Shown: positions 44,056-56,018, numbered from the stretch's first letter. The stretch: DNA of 64,000 bases from Armillaria gallica (GCA_037576215.1 JBANDB010000003.1:6386001-6450000), one strand, 5' to 3'. Notes: generated by a model not told the origin, from the letters alone. Translations and numbers: made by a program.

Positions 44056-44094
44056 TCCCATGGTCAAGTGCAGGTTCGAGTCCTGGGGGTGGGA
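44056..44094 (+). repeat. tRNA-like module, family F8
   Basis: TCCCA/TGGGA; TGGTCAAGTGC; CAGG-TTCGAGT-CCTG 44071-44085. Confidence 0.5.
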
Positions 44095-44528
44095 TTACTA
44101 GAGGTTTCGCTGAATTTTTTGGGTGGTATTACTAACGCTCGATTTTCTGTCTAGGCAAGGTTCGAGCGCTAAGACGAAGGTTATTGAATGGAGGTAGCCG
44201 GTGTTCAGTGTAACACATCCAGCTTCAATAGTAAGCACGAGGATCGTTTCTGTCGGAGGTGTCTCAAGCTGGTGTTCAGTAGCTGGCCCGGATATCAAAG
44301 CATGCGTAGGATTCAACTCAACGCAACGAAGGACAGGAGGAATTTTATCCTTGCATGTTGAGCACGGAGCGGCTGAGAGAAAGAAAGGTTCAGAGTTCTC
44401 ATTATTCGCCTCGTCCTCTCTTTCTGCGTACTGGAGATAGTAAGTTCCGTATGCTGCATGCACAGAAGGTAGCTGAATGCCTGCTAGGGAATAAGGATAT
44501 CTCATGTCAACATTTGAATAACGACCCA

Positions 44529-45236
44529 TCACCGTCCCATTTCTGTCGCCCGGCTACGATCCCAGTGTGTTCGCCAAAGCACCATGATTCGAGACAGTTC
44601 AAGGGGCAGACCCATCACGGCAACATACAGCAGAATGAGAACTGGGAGGCGTGATGGTGGTGAAGTTGATGCACCTGGTGGATGCCAATGAGAAGGGAGC
44701 TCTCGAGATAATGTTGATACTGACCTGAGCAGTGTCCTTGTACAGCATGAGACCCTGGAGATATTAGCATGAGACCCTGAGATATTAGCATGAGACCCTT
44801 GTAGCATGAGACCCTCGAGATATTTGAGTTCCTTGCTGAGTATCTCCGCGCCAACATAGTCCTTATCCTCGTCCTTCGGGGTGTGGCCCGAGTAAACGAA
44901 GTTGCCGTCAATAGAAGCGAACTTGGCATTCGAATTCCTTACTGGATATCTCGACAACCTCTGCATGGACGCTCCTCGTCTTCCTGGGTATGGGTCGAAT
45001 AGCGCAAGGTCCACGTCATAGTCAATGGAAATGGGACACGCGAACCATTGGAAGTGGCGGACGGTGTTGATCAGGTCGTACACGATGAGGCCTGCTCGTA
45101 GGTTCATGATAGTGACATGGGTAGTTGTCCATTGGTAGCTGACGGTATCGACACGGGGTGGGATCGCGGTGCCTTCGTATTCACTGAAGAGGTTCTCATG
45201 AGCCCATCTGCATGTTCGAGTCAGTAGAAGAATCAA
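44529..45236 (-). other. Minus-strand frame family U, copy 4 (longest, 235 codons)
   Basis: Longest open version of the U family, reading RVDTVSYQWTTTHVTIMNLR, RHFQWFACPISIDYDVDLAL, NSNAKFASIDGNF and HTPKDEDKDYVGAEILSKEL without a stop. The first codon used is not a convincing start. The family is unknown to me. An in-frame tandem expansion (GSHANIS repeated) lies at 44743-44822. It may be an exon of an unrecognised gene, but the other three copies are broken. Confidence 0.35.
44743..44822. repeat. Local tandem expansion
   Basis: About four copies of AGCATGAGACCCT..GAGATAT, where the homologous site at 26.29 kb has one. Unit length is roughly 23 nt. Confidence 0.75.
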
Positions 45237-45779
45237 GGAGTGGAATGATTACGCACGGGCTGTCACCAACATATTTCTTCAGCTTCAAAGTACGCGTTGT
45301 TTTGGACGAGCATGACATGTAAGTAGACAAGGACGCTTAAGCCAGTGGCTGTGTTTCAAAATCGAGTGACGTTCAGGCACGCCGCATTCTTGGCGACTGA
45401 CCTTCGCTCGGCTACCTTCGCTCAGCATCTCACCACGTCCGTGTCGTGCACCAAATCTTCTCGGGATCGATGTATTCCAAAAGGTGGTTGCAAATTTCAA
45501 TTTCAGCAGTACTTACATCGTGTATCCAATTTCTAGATAATTTTGGCTTATCTGGCAGCCCCAAGAGCCTCGGATAGCCACCCTCCATCCCGCGCGCAAC
45601 CCTTCGCGTAAGGAGCCTGTCGATTTCTCAGTGCCGCCCGATGCAATTGCCACACCGGTAGTTGAACTGCGCTCGCTCACACGCACATCGGTGCCAATCT
45701 CATACATCAGGAATGCCATTATCGCGTATAACATGCCATCTCGCAGCGGGAGGGTACTCAGACCGCAATCCCAGCGAAA

Positions 45780-46010
45780 ACGACAATGACGATGAGGACG
45801 ACGGAATGGATTTTGAGCGCAAGAGAGGGACACGGTTGGAGGGAGGCTACAGGAAGAGGGATGGGACGGTCAGTGGGATAGAAGCTTACGGAGGAACGAA
45901 TGGGAGATGTCGAAGACGTCCAACGGCCGCTTCGGGGCATTGACTACCACCCTTGGGCGTGATATATGATATATGATAGACGACACCAAGACGACGGCGA
46001 CGCGAGCACC
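45780..46010 (+). repeat. Repeat body segment K
   Basis: Counterpart of 27.2-27.4 kb. Confidence 0.4.
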
Positions 46011-46413
46011 AATGGCCCCCATCTGAATCCAACACGAGCTCCTACCATCCCCCCGCCTTCCTGCCGTCTTCTTCCGCCAACAGCAATGTTGTATCCGCCC
46101 AATGGCGCGTCATATGCTGGACGACTACCAGTACTATTGGATTCCCACCCCGTTTTCTGATCCTCACCGCACGTCATTCCCACGACCATGCCACTAGATC
46201 CTGTACCAGTGTCAGGGAGCTTATCTGTGCATGCAACAGCCTACCGTGCGCAGTCAGCTATGGGCCTGTATTTTATTCACAGCCTGTATTAGATGGATTC
46301 TACTACGAAACATCATCTGCGCGCGTCCTTCTGTCCTTCGTTCTTCTTCCTGACTCTCCCGTCCTCCTAGCAATCCCGTCGCCTTGATATAACTTGTCCC
46401 AGAAGTGAACATC

Positions 46414-46473
46414 CCATCCACATTATAGTCTAACGACACAGAAGTCAGTGTACACGTTCGATTCGTGGGGTGG
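46414..46473 (+). repeat. tRNA-like module, family F4b
   Basis: CCATCC 46414-46419 / GGGTGG 46468-46473; TAGTCTAACGA 46426-46436; GAC-ACAGAA-GTC; CACG-TTCGATT-CGTG 46453-46467. Intact version of the deleted copy at 27.84 kb. Confidence 0.6.
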
Positions 46474-46933
46474 TACTCAGTGACTATGAAATGGATCAAT
46501 TTTTTGTGCTCTGTACCCCTCGTTTTGAGTTCTTTCTTGTTCGCAAGGCCTCGTTGTATGGGAGATGGTGCGTCAGCTGCCAGCTGTTCGTGTACGGCTC
46601 ACTCATTAACAATTTTTTCTTTAGGTCTGGTCTCACTCTCTTTTGCCAAATTCATCGACTTGGAACTACCTCTCCCGTTACCAGTTCGCCCTGAATATGA
46701 CGTCCTTTCTCATGCATGGATTGAGGGAACGAATATTCTTCCGCTCGCCTCGTCTTGATGGTCATTCAACGATAAACGTTAATGTTCGAGTCTCCTCGCC
46801 TCCGTCTCTCTTCTACATCTCGCAGCACACCTATTTGGCTCAGGGGAGAAGATCGTGATTGAGTGTGTTAAGCGGGACGAGAACCCGTTCTAGAACCTGC
46901 ACCAAAACCCCGCTACCTCAGACACCACTCCCA

Positions 46934-46992
46934 TAGCGTAGTCGTTAGCGATTACTGCTAAATGTACGAGGTTCGATCCCTGGAGGTGAAAT
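46934..46992 (+). repeat. tRNA-like module, family F6
   Basis: A box TAGCGTAGTCG; CGAGG-TTCGATC-CCTGG 46967-46983, one stem mismatch. Confidence 0.5.
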
Positions 46993-47233
46993 ATTTCCGT
47001 CTATCATTGCTTTTTGTGATCGCAAATCCGAGTGATTTTCTGCCCTCTTTTTCTTATTGCTTTTGACTGCCTCTCCGTGCTATATACATCCCATGGCTCA
47101 GAGAATTATGCATCATCTGCGTCATCTAATGCTGTCCTTTGTTTATCTCTATTCTTCGTATATCATTTCTGCCTGGCTTGTCCTCCTCGATGCTCGCAGT
47201 CCCACATAGTTCGTTTCAGACCCATCCACGTTG

Positions 47234-47280
47234 TAGTCGAATGATACGCGAGTCAGTGCACGCATTCGATTCGTGTAGTG
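47234..47280 (+). repeat. tRNA-like module, family F4, eroded
   Basis: TAGTCGAATGA; CGCA-TTCGATT-CGTG; no T run downstream. Counterpart of 3.71 kb, absent from unit I. Confidence 0.4.
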
Positions 47281-47362
47281 GACCTGCCAGTAGTAACGTG
47301 ATTGGAGCCCTACCCTGTGCCCTTTCTTGTTCACGAGTTGGTATCTATAAATTACATGTACG

Positions 47363-47418
47363 TAGCCTAAATAATGTGTTAGCGCGCATGTATCAGGTTC
47401 GAACCCTGGAGGTGAAAT
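47363..47418 (+). repeat. tRNA-like module, family F5 variant
   Basis: TAGCCTAAATAATG; TCAGG-TTCGAAC-CCTGG 47393-47409, a T-G wobble in the outer pair. Counterpart of 3.85 kb. Confidence 0.5.
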
Positions 47419-48526
47419 GCAGTTTTCTTTGTCGTGTTTTTGTTTCAGTCAGTGGCTGTGCATGGTATTGCTCACCTTTTGTATTTCACCACCGGGGGTA
47501 TCGTTTGACTGCCCTTCCTCTCTTTCCTTGAAGAAGGTGTGCTTTGGTCCGTTGGTTGACGGATGACAGGTCCGAGAGAACATGGTGATGTGAAGAATCC
47601 TTGGTACGAGACTTGCTCTGTGCCACTTCAGGACTCTGATAAGCTTTTAGGTTGCACGTTCACACCCAGAAGATTCGTAGCTTAGCGCTTAGCATGCATC
47701 TAGGCAGAGGCGCGGTGCCCAAGAAGACGCCCCGCCATCCATCGGGCGTCATCAGTTCCATACCTCCTTGATGTTCTCGAGCAAAAGAATAACGCCTCTC
47801 TTGATGTACTTGCATCGATACCGTCACCGAGAACAATGCCAAGACGCAACTAACAGGGACTCGGTCGCACGCCTACTCTCCTTTGCTAGTATCTACGCGT
47901 CGTTTTCCCTCCATTTTCCCTTCAAGTTGAAGAATAGCTGTGCTGGGTATCGACCACGATCTTTTTTTAGTCGTTGTGCGCACCTCCTTCAAAATCGTTT
48001 CCCTTGAAGAAGTAGGGGGCTCGTTAGTTTGGTTCGAAGTGCAGGAGACGGACGGAGGATGTACTCTTCTTGGCAGGTCCAAATGGCGTAGAGACGGTGC
48101 CACGATGGGATCTTTCGTACGAGACTTGCTCTCTGTGTCACTTTGGAACTCTGATGACCATCTAGGTCGCGTTCACATCCGACAATTACCGACACGTTGA
48201 ATCGTTGGCTGCTGCTCAGTCCCTTACATACGTCTGGACGAGGATCTCCGGCAGGCGGAACCCCATTGTCGCCCGCTGTACGAACCCGCCTAGGCTGTAC
48301 GTATATGCCCATCCAATTCACGCGTTCCAAAACTGTAGGATGAACAGCCGACAAACGATCCATGCGGAATGATTTTCTTACGCCAGCCCAAACCCTTCGT
48401 CATTCGCCATCTCTCTTAGCTCTCGGCCCTTTCGAACGTACTACAAAGAGCAGGAAATCGCATGGAGCCCTGACTGTTCCTGATAACCCAAGGACAGACA
48501 TGGTTGCAGTCCATTGTAGCCTATTG

Positions 48527-48567
48527 GCTACGCGTCATGCACCAGGTTCGACTCCTGGGGGTGAAAT
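48527..48567 (+). repeat. tRNA-like module, family F1
   Basis: A box TAGCCTATTGG; CCAGG-TTCGACT-CCTGG 48542-48558; T7 near 48593. Confidence 0.55.
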
Positions 48568-48869
48568 GTAGATCCTGGCATAGAGACTGAACTTTTTTTG
48601 ACAACCGATGGTGGCTAAACAAATGGTAATATTAGTGGGAATGTATGCTTGGTATGCCCTATCATTCCTCCCGTTCGCTGACTTTGACTCATCGATTTAT
48701 TAGTGGGTGCTTACTTGAGGATGGCTCTTGTCGCATGTAACAACATCACCATCACGACTCGCACACGTTTCATAAACTCAGAGGAAAGGTTGCTTGACTG
48801 TAGACGTGCTCGAATCATTAGCACCTTTTCTGACACTCCTAAGTAACCACTACATGGCGAAGTAGGGGT

Positions 48870-48902
48870 GCGGCCCCGACGTGTTCGATTCACGCAGGGG
48901 TT
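48870..48902 (+). repeat. tRNA-like module, family F2, inverted stem
   Basis: CGTG-TTCGATT-CACG 48880-48894, with CCCC/GGGG outside. Same stem as its unit I counterpart at 29.88 kb. Confidence 0.55.
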
Positions 48903-49409
48903 TATAACTTCTTTGCGATGTAATTTCTTTCCCCCCCCCCTACGACTGTCACATATGAAGCGATCCACACTTGAATTACCCTTCTATTGAGATGGCAAAG
49001 AGTAATCCAGCGCTAGAAGAAGGAAGAGGAGGATGTGGTGTACGGCTCTCATCAGCCAGTTCTGAGATTGTCTCTCGCAAAGACACCTATACATCTATGG
49101 ACGACGTCGACGCGATATCGGGATGTTGTTCTTCACGTATCGACTTAGAACACCCTCTCGAGATGCTCGGGTTCGCACGAATATCAAGAAAACAGCATTC
49201 CTCCCATTCTGCTTCTTCGTCTGTTCCCAGACACCGCCTTGATGGACGTTCACGCTAAGTCTCGTACATCCACCTTTGACAGCGCACCCCCTTTGTCTGG
49301 GGGACAAGTTCGGCAAGGCGGGATGAGAATCGCCTGCCTCTCAACGTGCTGTGCGTGCATGCCACATTACTCATAACTAAAAACGACGCGCTCGCCGGCT
49401 ACTACGACT

Positions 49410-49467
49410 ATCTCCTTAGCTTAGTGGCACTGTTGAATGCACCAGGTTCGACTCCTGGAGGTGAGAT
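49410..49467 (+). repeat. tRNA-like module, family F3
   Basis: ATCTC/GAGAT ends; A box TAGCTTAGTGG; CCAGG-TTCGACT-CCTGG 49442-49458. Confidence 0.6.
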
Positions 49468-49710
49468 ATAAGATGGCTGTTTCAATTTTTTGGTCGTGGT
49501 TTTCTGTGCTCCATCTTGTTGCTCTTATTCTCCGGATGCGGCACAAGGGTTTGTATTAGGTGTACTATATGCGTTAGGCCAAGGGGTTTTTACTACGAAA
49601 CGCCGTCCGTCCTTCGGCTTTTCTCATTCTTCTTCCCGATATAATGACTCTTTCGTCCATCTCATGCTATGACATAGCTCTTTGCAGAAGCGAACGTTCT
49701 GTCCATCTCA

Positions 49711-49758
49711 TAGTCTAACGAGACAAGAGTCAGTGCACACGTTCAATTCATGTGGTGG
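49711..49758 (+). repeat. tRNA-like module, family F4
   Basis: TAGTCTAACGA; GAC-AAGA-GTC; ACACG-TTCAATT-CATGT 49737-49753, inner stem pair changed to G-T type; T6 near 49784. Confidence 0.5.
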
Positions 49759-49843
49759 CCTTTGGGGGTGGTATCATATTGGTTTTTTCTGCCCTGTACC
49801 TTTGATTTGAGCCCTTTCTTGTTCTCAAGTCGATATCCATTTG

Positions 49844-49894
49844 TAGCCTAATGCATTCGCGCAAATGCACCGGGTTCGAACCTAGAGGTGAAAT
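49844..49894 (+). repeat. tRNA-like module, family F5
   Basis: TAGCCTAATGC; CCGGG-TTCGAA-CCTAG 49870-49885. Confidence 0.45.
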
Positions 49895-49971
49895 AAGAGT
49901 ATGCGGTCATGACGTTCTTTTGGGTGCTTTCACTGCGAGCACCACGGCATGAAGGACGCAGCTAAATTCTG

Positions 49972-50738
49972 ACCTCTTTCCATCCCATCACCACCATCAT
50001 CTCGGATTCCGGACACGCTCTCTCAATGCTCGGCCACTCTCTCATGCTCAACTGACATTCGGAGACTGACTCGGACACCATTGTCGCGAGATCGAGTACT
50101 ACGAAAAAAGAGAAAAATTAAACAGAAAAAAGGAAAGCCCGTTGTCGTCTTTCAGACAAGCGAAACGGTGTTATCGTTAAAGAGCTACGAAAAAAGACAG
50201 AAACTAAACAGAAAAAAAAAAGAAGACCCGTTGTCGTTTGTTAGACAAGCGAGACGGTGTTGGCATTACAGACGAGGAAAAACACAGTGTCGTTAGAGAC
50301 AAAAAGAATGGGGATCATTAAAGAGAACATAAACGGCGTTGCGTGGCATACGGAAACTGTGTGTGGTTCGGAATTATTCAACCTTCATAAAAGAGTATTT
50401 CGAGCGTACGCATAGTGCTTAGGGATGACGAACATTTTGCTGTGGCTGTGGCGAAACTGCACAGTTGACTCGGAAACAGCCGGTTGAATCTAACTGATTG
50501 ATTATGAAGCTTTGAGTTTTTGCCTAGCTTTCCTGCTGCTGAGTGCTTCTCCCCCATGGCTGGAGCGTCCGGTGCATGGATGTTTGCCTCAGTAGTAGGG
50601 GGTTGGGTCTGGGCGTCGTACAAATGAGGGTGGTGATGTACATATTTAGTACTTACTTCCCCTGTTGTGTACGTAATGTCTGGGATCGGCGTTCACTGTG
50701 TGGACACTGCCGTGTAATACTACCTACCTACCTACCTG
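49972..50738. mobile_element. 767-bp insertion of unknown type, specific to unit II
   Basis: The flanks AAATTCTG and CGTAAGACTGAC are contiguous at 30962-30980 in unit I, giving an empty site. The insert is bounded by CTG on both sides (49969-49971 and 50736-50738), compatible with a 3-bp target duplication. It contains two tandem units of about 86 nt (50099-50184 and 50185 on), an A-rich start to each, and ends in a (CCTA)4-like tail, which recalls 3' tails of LINE- or SINE-type insertions. No long frame or terminal inverted repeat is visible. A microhomology-mediated insertion is the alternative. Confidence 0.55.
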
Positions 50739-50881
50739 CGTAAGACTGACAAGTTCAGAACCTCCCCAAGTCGGCGAAACTTTGTCAACTCACTCTTTAT
50801 CTAGGAAGGTGCACAGAATCTTTGTTTGTCAGTTTCTGCATTCCTCTTCGTAATCTCATTTGTGCACATCTTGGAGGGACT

Positions 50882-50946
50882 CTGTGACAGGGAAATAGCC
50901 AATGCCGAATGTTCAGGCCTGTCAGGTTCGAATCCTGCTAATGTCG
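50882..50946 (+). repeat. tRNA-like module, family F10
   Basis: TAGCCAATGCC; TCAGG-TTCGAAT-CCTGC 50922-50938; T5 near 50961. Confidence 0.45.
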
Positions 50947-51752
50947 ATCACACAAGCGGTTCTTTTTGCAGTATCAATTCTTTGCAATGCAATTCTCCAA
51001 TCTTGCTTTGCTAGTCGTGGAATCATCCCCGAAATTAAAACGCCCAAGTTCTAGGTTATGCAGCAGTCAGTGGCTATGCCGTAGCTTTCTCAGTGCGAAC
51101 CAATAGCCATCGATTTCATCTCACCCACCATGGTATATGCTAATGGTTTTATTACGATCACGACCATTGGCAAAGTTCTGGATGCTGCTCACACCTCTGT
51201 GGATATAGAGGAGATGGCAAGTCAGTGCACACATATTCTTAGTGCGTCGCTGCCTGTTGTTTGTGTACGGTCCACTCAACAGCTCTTTTTTTTAGACCTA
51301 GCATCGGTGCTTTGGTCTTTGCCTGCCGACTCACAATCTATCCGGCGAGATAACATGAAAATGATCTGATGTTTGGTTCGCGCGATCCTCCCAGCCCTGA
51401 TTCTCCTACGCTCTCTGAGCCTCTCTCTCGTGGCTCAGTGACATTGGCTGCTAGCACTACGGCATGCTCGCACAATGAAGGACGCAATTTCTACTTTTTA
51501 TTGAATCCCTCACTAGTGAAATTAAAATCTGCGTAAGACTAACAAGTTCAGAACGGTAAACTCCCCAATTGGTCTCTATCGACGAGCCTTTTGTCAGCTG
51601 TTCGTAGGGATTCCCAGCCGAGATGCCATCAAATTGAATGCTTAATCCAGGAATTTGGAGTGCGGTCATAAGGGCACTTGCGTACAGCGCTGATCTGCTT
51701 CTTTGGACCCACACGACTCGGATTTCAAAAGAAAGACTTTGGACTGACTCTC

Positions 51753-52679
51753 ATGCCCCCTCCACCATCTCAGGATAACGTTTTCTATGAAATTCTGCTC
51801 CGATGCGGCGTCCAAGATCTTTGTTTCCTTTGGCTAAACTGTAGGCCAGTCTCTCGCAATTGTAAAGACGCAGTCGAACGCGTCTTTGTTACCAAGCATC
51901 TGAAAAAAAACTTGGCTTCACGTCGACACCAGTGCGAAACCGAGAACAGGTAGGCCGAATCAGCGCACGTTGTGCCCAACCTTGACTGATTATTTTCTTA
52001 CTAGGCCAACATGACACAGACGTGGAATTTCAGTTTTATCGTCTCGATCCCACCGATTCTACTCGTGCGATATTTGAATCTTATAAATATAAAGATGGCA
52101 TAGAAGAGGCGTTGAGGATCGGTCCTTCCCTCGAACGCCCGAACATGATTATCCAGGTCCGGCACGAACTCAATGATACGGTGCTACCAGACTTTCGGTA
52201 TCACTCTGATTCAGACTTGGATTTGAAGTTCGAGGTCAGTTTTGATTGGAGGAGAATGTATTGTCATTTCTTCCGAGAGTAGAAGGAGGTACAGAGGAGG
52301 CTCGATGAACGCGTATGTGTCTTCCCAGTCATTGTTTTTGTGATTAACTAATGTCATTTTTGGCATGGAGTTATGGTTCCTTGGTTGAAGTTCCGTTCTA
52401 TGATGTTAGGCAGATGCGAGCAGGATCAGCTGTGACGTCCGTGGAGAGAGGATTAGGCGGAACGTACTGGAGAATGAGGGCAGGCAGGTGTATGGAGACT
52501 ATCCTGGGTTCAAGAAACTTGAGCGAAAACGAGGCTTGGCCGAGTCGGAAGACGCGTATTGTGATGAGAGTGAGGTGGACGAGGAGGAGGATGAGGTCAG
52601 CGATTCCTCTGAGGCTAGTTCAGAGGAAGACGACTCTGAATATAGCGATGACTCTGACTCTGATGATTCTAGTGCTTGA
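51753..52679 (+). pseudogene. F-box-like protein, copy c (several lesions)
   Basis: Exon 1 (51753-51949) keeps the donor; exon 2 begins 52005 after a normal CTTACTAG acceptor. Lesions against copies a and b: loss of the IPVD codons near 51777; an extra A in the A run at 51903-51910 that shifts the frame; TAG at 52280-52282 where copy a has CTG; the intron 2 acceptor is TGG instead of TAG (52361-52363); and a two-base loss near 52423 in exon 3. The acidic tail is still recognisable at the end. Confidence 0.6.
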
Positions 52680-53964
52680 ATAAGGACGCTCTTTTATATT
52701 TTCGTTATTATGATATGTTATTTTATTGTTATTCTCTGACTGCTTAGCAGGACGTGAAGAAGGAGCATCGACAGGCAATTTCCGGCACATCTCTGTCTTA
52801 AACTCCATCCTCCATTTCATTATGGTTGCTTTTTTGCTTTACCAAGTCTTAATTAATGAAGCAGGTCTAATCCGTGCACACTATCAAGCTCAAGTTTCAA
52901 ACTAATAAACCGGTTCGATATAGGAATCCTATCGAGAATGCTGGCCGTCGACACCAGAGGCACGTACCTAACCATGCCTTTTCATTCAACAATATCTGAC
53001 TATTGTCCCTCTAAAGGCAAATTTCACGCAAATTTCTCTTGCGTATTTTCCTGTCCAGAATGTCTACCCATCTCTAGTAAACTCGCCAAGCTCTGAGGGA
53101 GTTCACAACCTTCGCCACCAAATCCCGGCATTTCACCTTACGTTCTTACCCTCACCTTGGTACACCATCCAGGGCGTGCAAGCCACTCGCGTCGTGCCAA
53201 GGATGTCGTACTTTCAGGCTTTACTCACTAGGCCCTCTCTCAAATCGAGAATCTGGAGGACAAGATCTCCTGCTACAAGAGACGCTATCATACACGAGAA
53301 TTTGAAGGCAATTGAGCGTGCTGTAATGTTCTGCAGTCAACAAGGAGCGATGACCAGGAGACGAAGAGCATATCGTGGTCCTCGTGCGTGTCTAATCTCC
53401 TTTATCTACGAGTCCCGCTCATCTTTTCTTCAGGGCTTGACATTTCGTTCATTGTACGATTGGAGCAGACACGTTCCAGTGACGCCAACTCCTCATTGGT
53501 TTCCAAAATGTCCCAGAAATACATTAGGTTCCATGACTCTAAAGAATACTTACTATTTTCCCATATTCGCACACTCTGGCCTGCTCGCTAAAACGAATAA
53601 TCCATCACCTGCTTCATTGACCAAAGCTCCGCTATGTCCGTAATCCAATATTGACGCATGAAGGTCCTGGCCGAAGATGTCGACCGACTTCCACCAGAAA
53701 GACACCACTACCTCACGCAGTTCTATATGACAAAAAGTCGACTATCGCTCCCAAGGCCGAAGCGTCAGATTTTCACACTCAATGGAGGCGTCTGTCCTGG
53801 TACCAGTGGATTGCGAAACGCGAGTCGAAAAGCCAAAGGAAGACTTGGGTACTGACGAAGATTTAGGTAGTATCCGGAGAGAGACACGAAGAGAGAAATT
53901 CTCGGCCCGATTAAAAGTATCGCTTGGTAAGGGACTCATTTGGTCGATTTCTGCCCGTTTCTCA

Positions 53965-55394
53965 TATGCATGCTCAGCTTCGCATCTTTTCCCAATGTTC
54001 TCATCGAGCCAAACGCGCACGTTCGATGAGCACGCTAGCAACGCATACTTTGTATAGCCCTTCTGATCGATGGCTATACAATGATGCTGAACGTAAGGCC
54101 TTTTACCAAAAGTGGCTTGAACTGACAAGTTGATATTGCAGAACGCGCCGCTAGATATACGCCATTCACCATGGAAGAAATAGCATGTAAATCCATCAAC
54201 GCTCGGCACTGCACCGCTTTCGCCAAGATTGTAGAAGGCATGTGCAGCGTCTTTTATAGGTCCCGCCCTAATCACTCCTTCGCTAGGCTCCTATAATAAA
54301 ATATTTCTCCTGGAATTGGACAACGTTTCTCATGCGATAGCGCGCGTTCTTTCATCCATCGTCGGAAATGCACACCAGCGAAGTCGCCGCTATGGAATTC
54401 GTTTGCGAGAAGCTCGATAGCCACTATACCCCCAAAGTACTTGCCTGGGACTCGTCTTCGTCGAATCCGGTTGCTTCACCCTTCATCCATCACGGAGTGT
54501 GAGTCCCACAAATCCACCTTTTCAGTCCTGTTGGTACCATATCAAGGGGGTACAAACAGATCATGCTATGTCAGATATATGTTGGCTATAGTATTTATTC
54601 ACCCTTCGGAAGGTTCCCAAACCAAAAACTTGCATTTCAAGGTGGATGCCAGCCCCGAACTGCAGGATCGACCATTGTATTTAAGCGACGAGGACAACCA
54701 GCGTCCAAGTATCCAGAAATACCGAATTGAACCCATAGTTGGCAGGGGGAGCGGAGGAATATGCAAGCCGATCGCGGTCCCTGTGCGTAAACATTCCAAC
54801 TGGTTCCACTTAAATCCCGTGCTCATTCCTTCACAAGGGCCTGACATAGCTTCGTATATCACCACCGCCGCACGGCTCGTGCAGGAATGTCTCTCTACAT
54901 TCATACCGATTCACCCTTTGCTCGCTCCAGCCATCAGGACGTTCCCGAAATCCATCGACTCCTCGAAAAGTGTATCGCCGTTGCTCCTCATCTGGCTGCC
55001 CCCGACTCCTCGTTATTGTTTCCCTTTCACGCACCCTGATATGAGCACGTCAAACATGCTCATCGAGAACCACGAGAAGCCATCGATCACTTGCTTCCTC
55101 GACTGGCAAGGTGCCATCGTCTCTCCCGTCTTCATGCAGGCTTCAATACCAGCACTTCTTGCCTACACCGACGGCGTCTTCGAGCTTGACTGTGAAGGAT
55201 GCGTACCGCCTCTTCCGGAAGACACTGACCAGCGCCCCTCGGATGAGCAGGAATACTTCTGGCTCCACCAGAAGTTGCTATTCCGGTGTCCGTTCTACCT
55301 CACCCATCTCAGATCTCGTGCCCATCCACGTTGTTGCATGGCGGTACTAGGTTTGATTGATGCAGACGGCACAAGTGACATCTCTGGAGACTAG
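53965..55394 (+). pseudogene. AIM9-like / APH-fold kinase, copy c (longest open frame)
   Basis: ATG at 53965 kept; exon 1 to DRWLYNDAE; intron 1 54093-54141; QRAARYTPFTMEEIACKSI, HCTAFAKIVEG. A single frame is open for 317 codons from 54441 to 55394 and contains DASPELQDRPLYLSDED, SIQKYRIEPIVGRGSGG, GPDIASYITTAARLVQECLS, HPDMSTSNMLI, LDWQGAI and VPPLPEDTDQRPSDEQEY. Part of that frame reads through the last intron and through a segment where copies a and b are in another frame, so it is probably not the native protein. Shared two-base loss before SEVA and the common 3' truncation are present. Confidence 0.6.
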
Positions 55395-55698
55395 GAACTA
55401 CTTCCTCGCGGCAGATTTTCTCGCGATTAATGTGCGCGTCCTCCCAGTCGCTATTATGTTTCACACGCCCTCTCATGCACATAGCTTTAGCGTGCATCCG
55501 CCAACTGCGACTCTACAGTGAAAGTTTATCGCTTCATGTTCTCAGAGCGTTGAAACATCGGATTCGAAGAAAACACATTGCTCGGGCGTATATTGTTTAT
55601 CTTCCTTGGATTTGATTGAATATCCGACTCTCATCTCGATGACTATTTTCTGCAATGCGTAAACTTCATCAACGTGCACCAACATGTCCGCCTTGTCT

Positions 55699-55765
55699 TT
55701 TCTACCAGTCTATTGTAGCCTATTGGATATGCATAGTGCACCAGGTTCGAGTCCTGGGGGTGATA
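55699..55765 (+). repeat. tRNA-like module, family F1
   Basis: TTTCTACC; TAGCCTATTGG 55716-55726; CCAGG-TTCGAGT-CCTGG 55741-55757; TTTT downstream. Last module of unit II. Confidence 0.6.
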
Positions 55766-55987
55766 TCACGAAATATGCCCACACAATTTTGACAACCGAG
55801 GCAGGCTGATAGCATTATGGTCCATGACTGGTGTTTGGTGTGTCGTATCATTCCTCTCTCTCCAACTTTGACTCATCAGGGTTTAGTAGGAAAGGCTCTG
55901 ACACTTCGTTTGAATTTAGACGCGCTCGTCCGTCCATTGTCAGCTAGTTTTCCAATGCTTCCAACTACCACATGAAGGAGTGGGAGT

Positions 55988-56018
55988 GCGGCCCTGATAC
56001 GTTCGATTCGTACAGGGA
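55988..56018 (+). repeat. tRNA-like module, family F2
   Basis: CCCTGATACG-TTCGATT-CGTACAGGGA, identical to 12594-12624. Confidence 0.5.

Larger units (their letters stand above)
35598..51400 (+). repeat. tRNA-like module array, block 3
   Basis: Holds 26 modules, APH fragment 2, four K segments, two U frames and a 767-bp insertion. Order: F1 F2 F3 F4, F4b F9 F7 F8, APH fragment, F1 F2 F3 F4, F4b F9 F7 F8, F4b F6 F4 F5, F1 F2 F3 F4 F5 F10. Confidence 0.7.
35981..55765 (+). repeat. Large tandem unit II (about 19.8 kb)
   Basis: Second head-to-tail copy of unit I. Extra length relative to unit I comes from a 767-bp insertion at 49972 and from additional F4/F5 modules near 47.2-47.4 kb. Confidence 0.65.
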
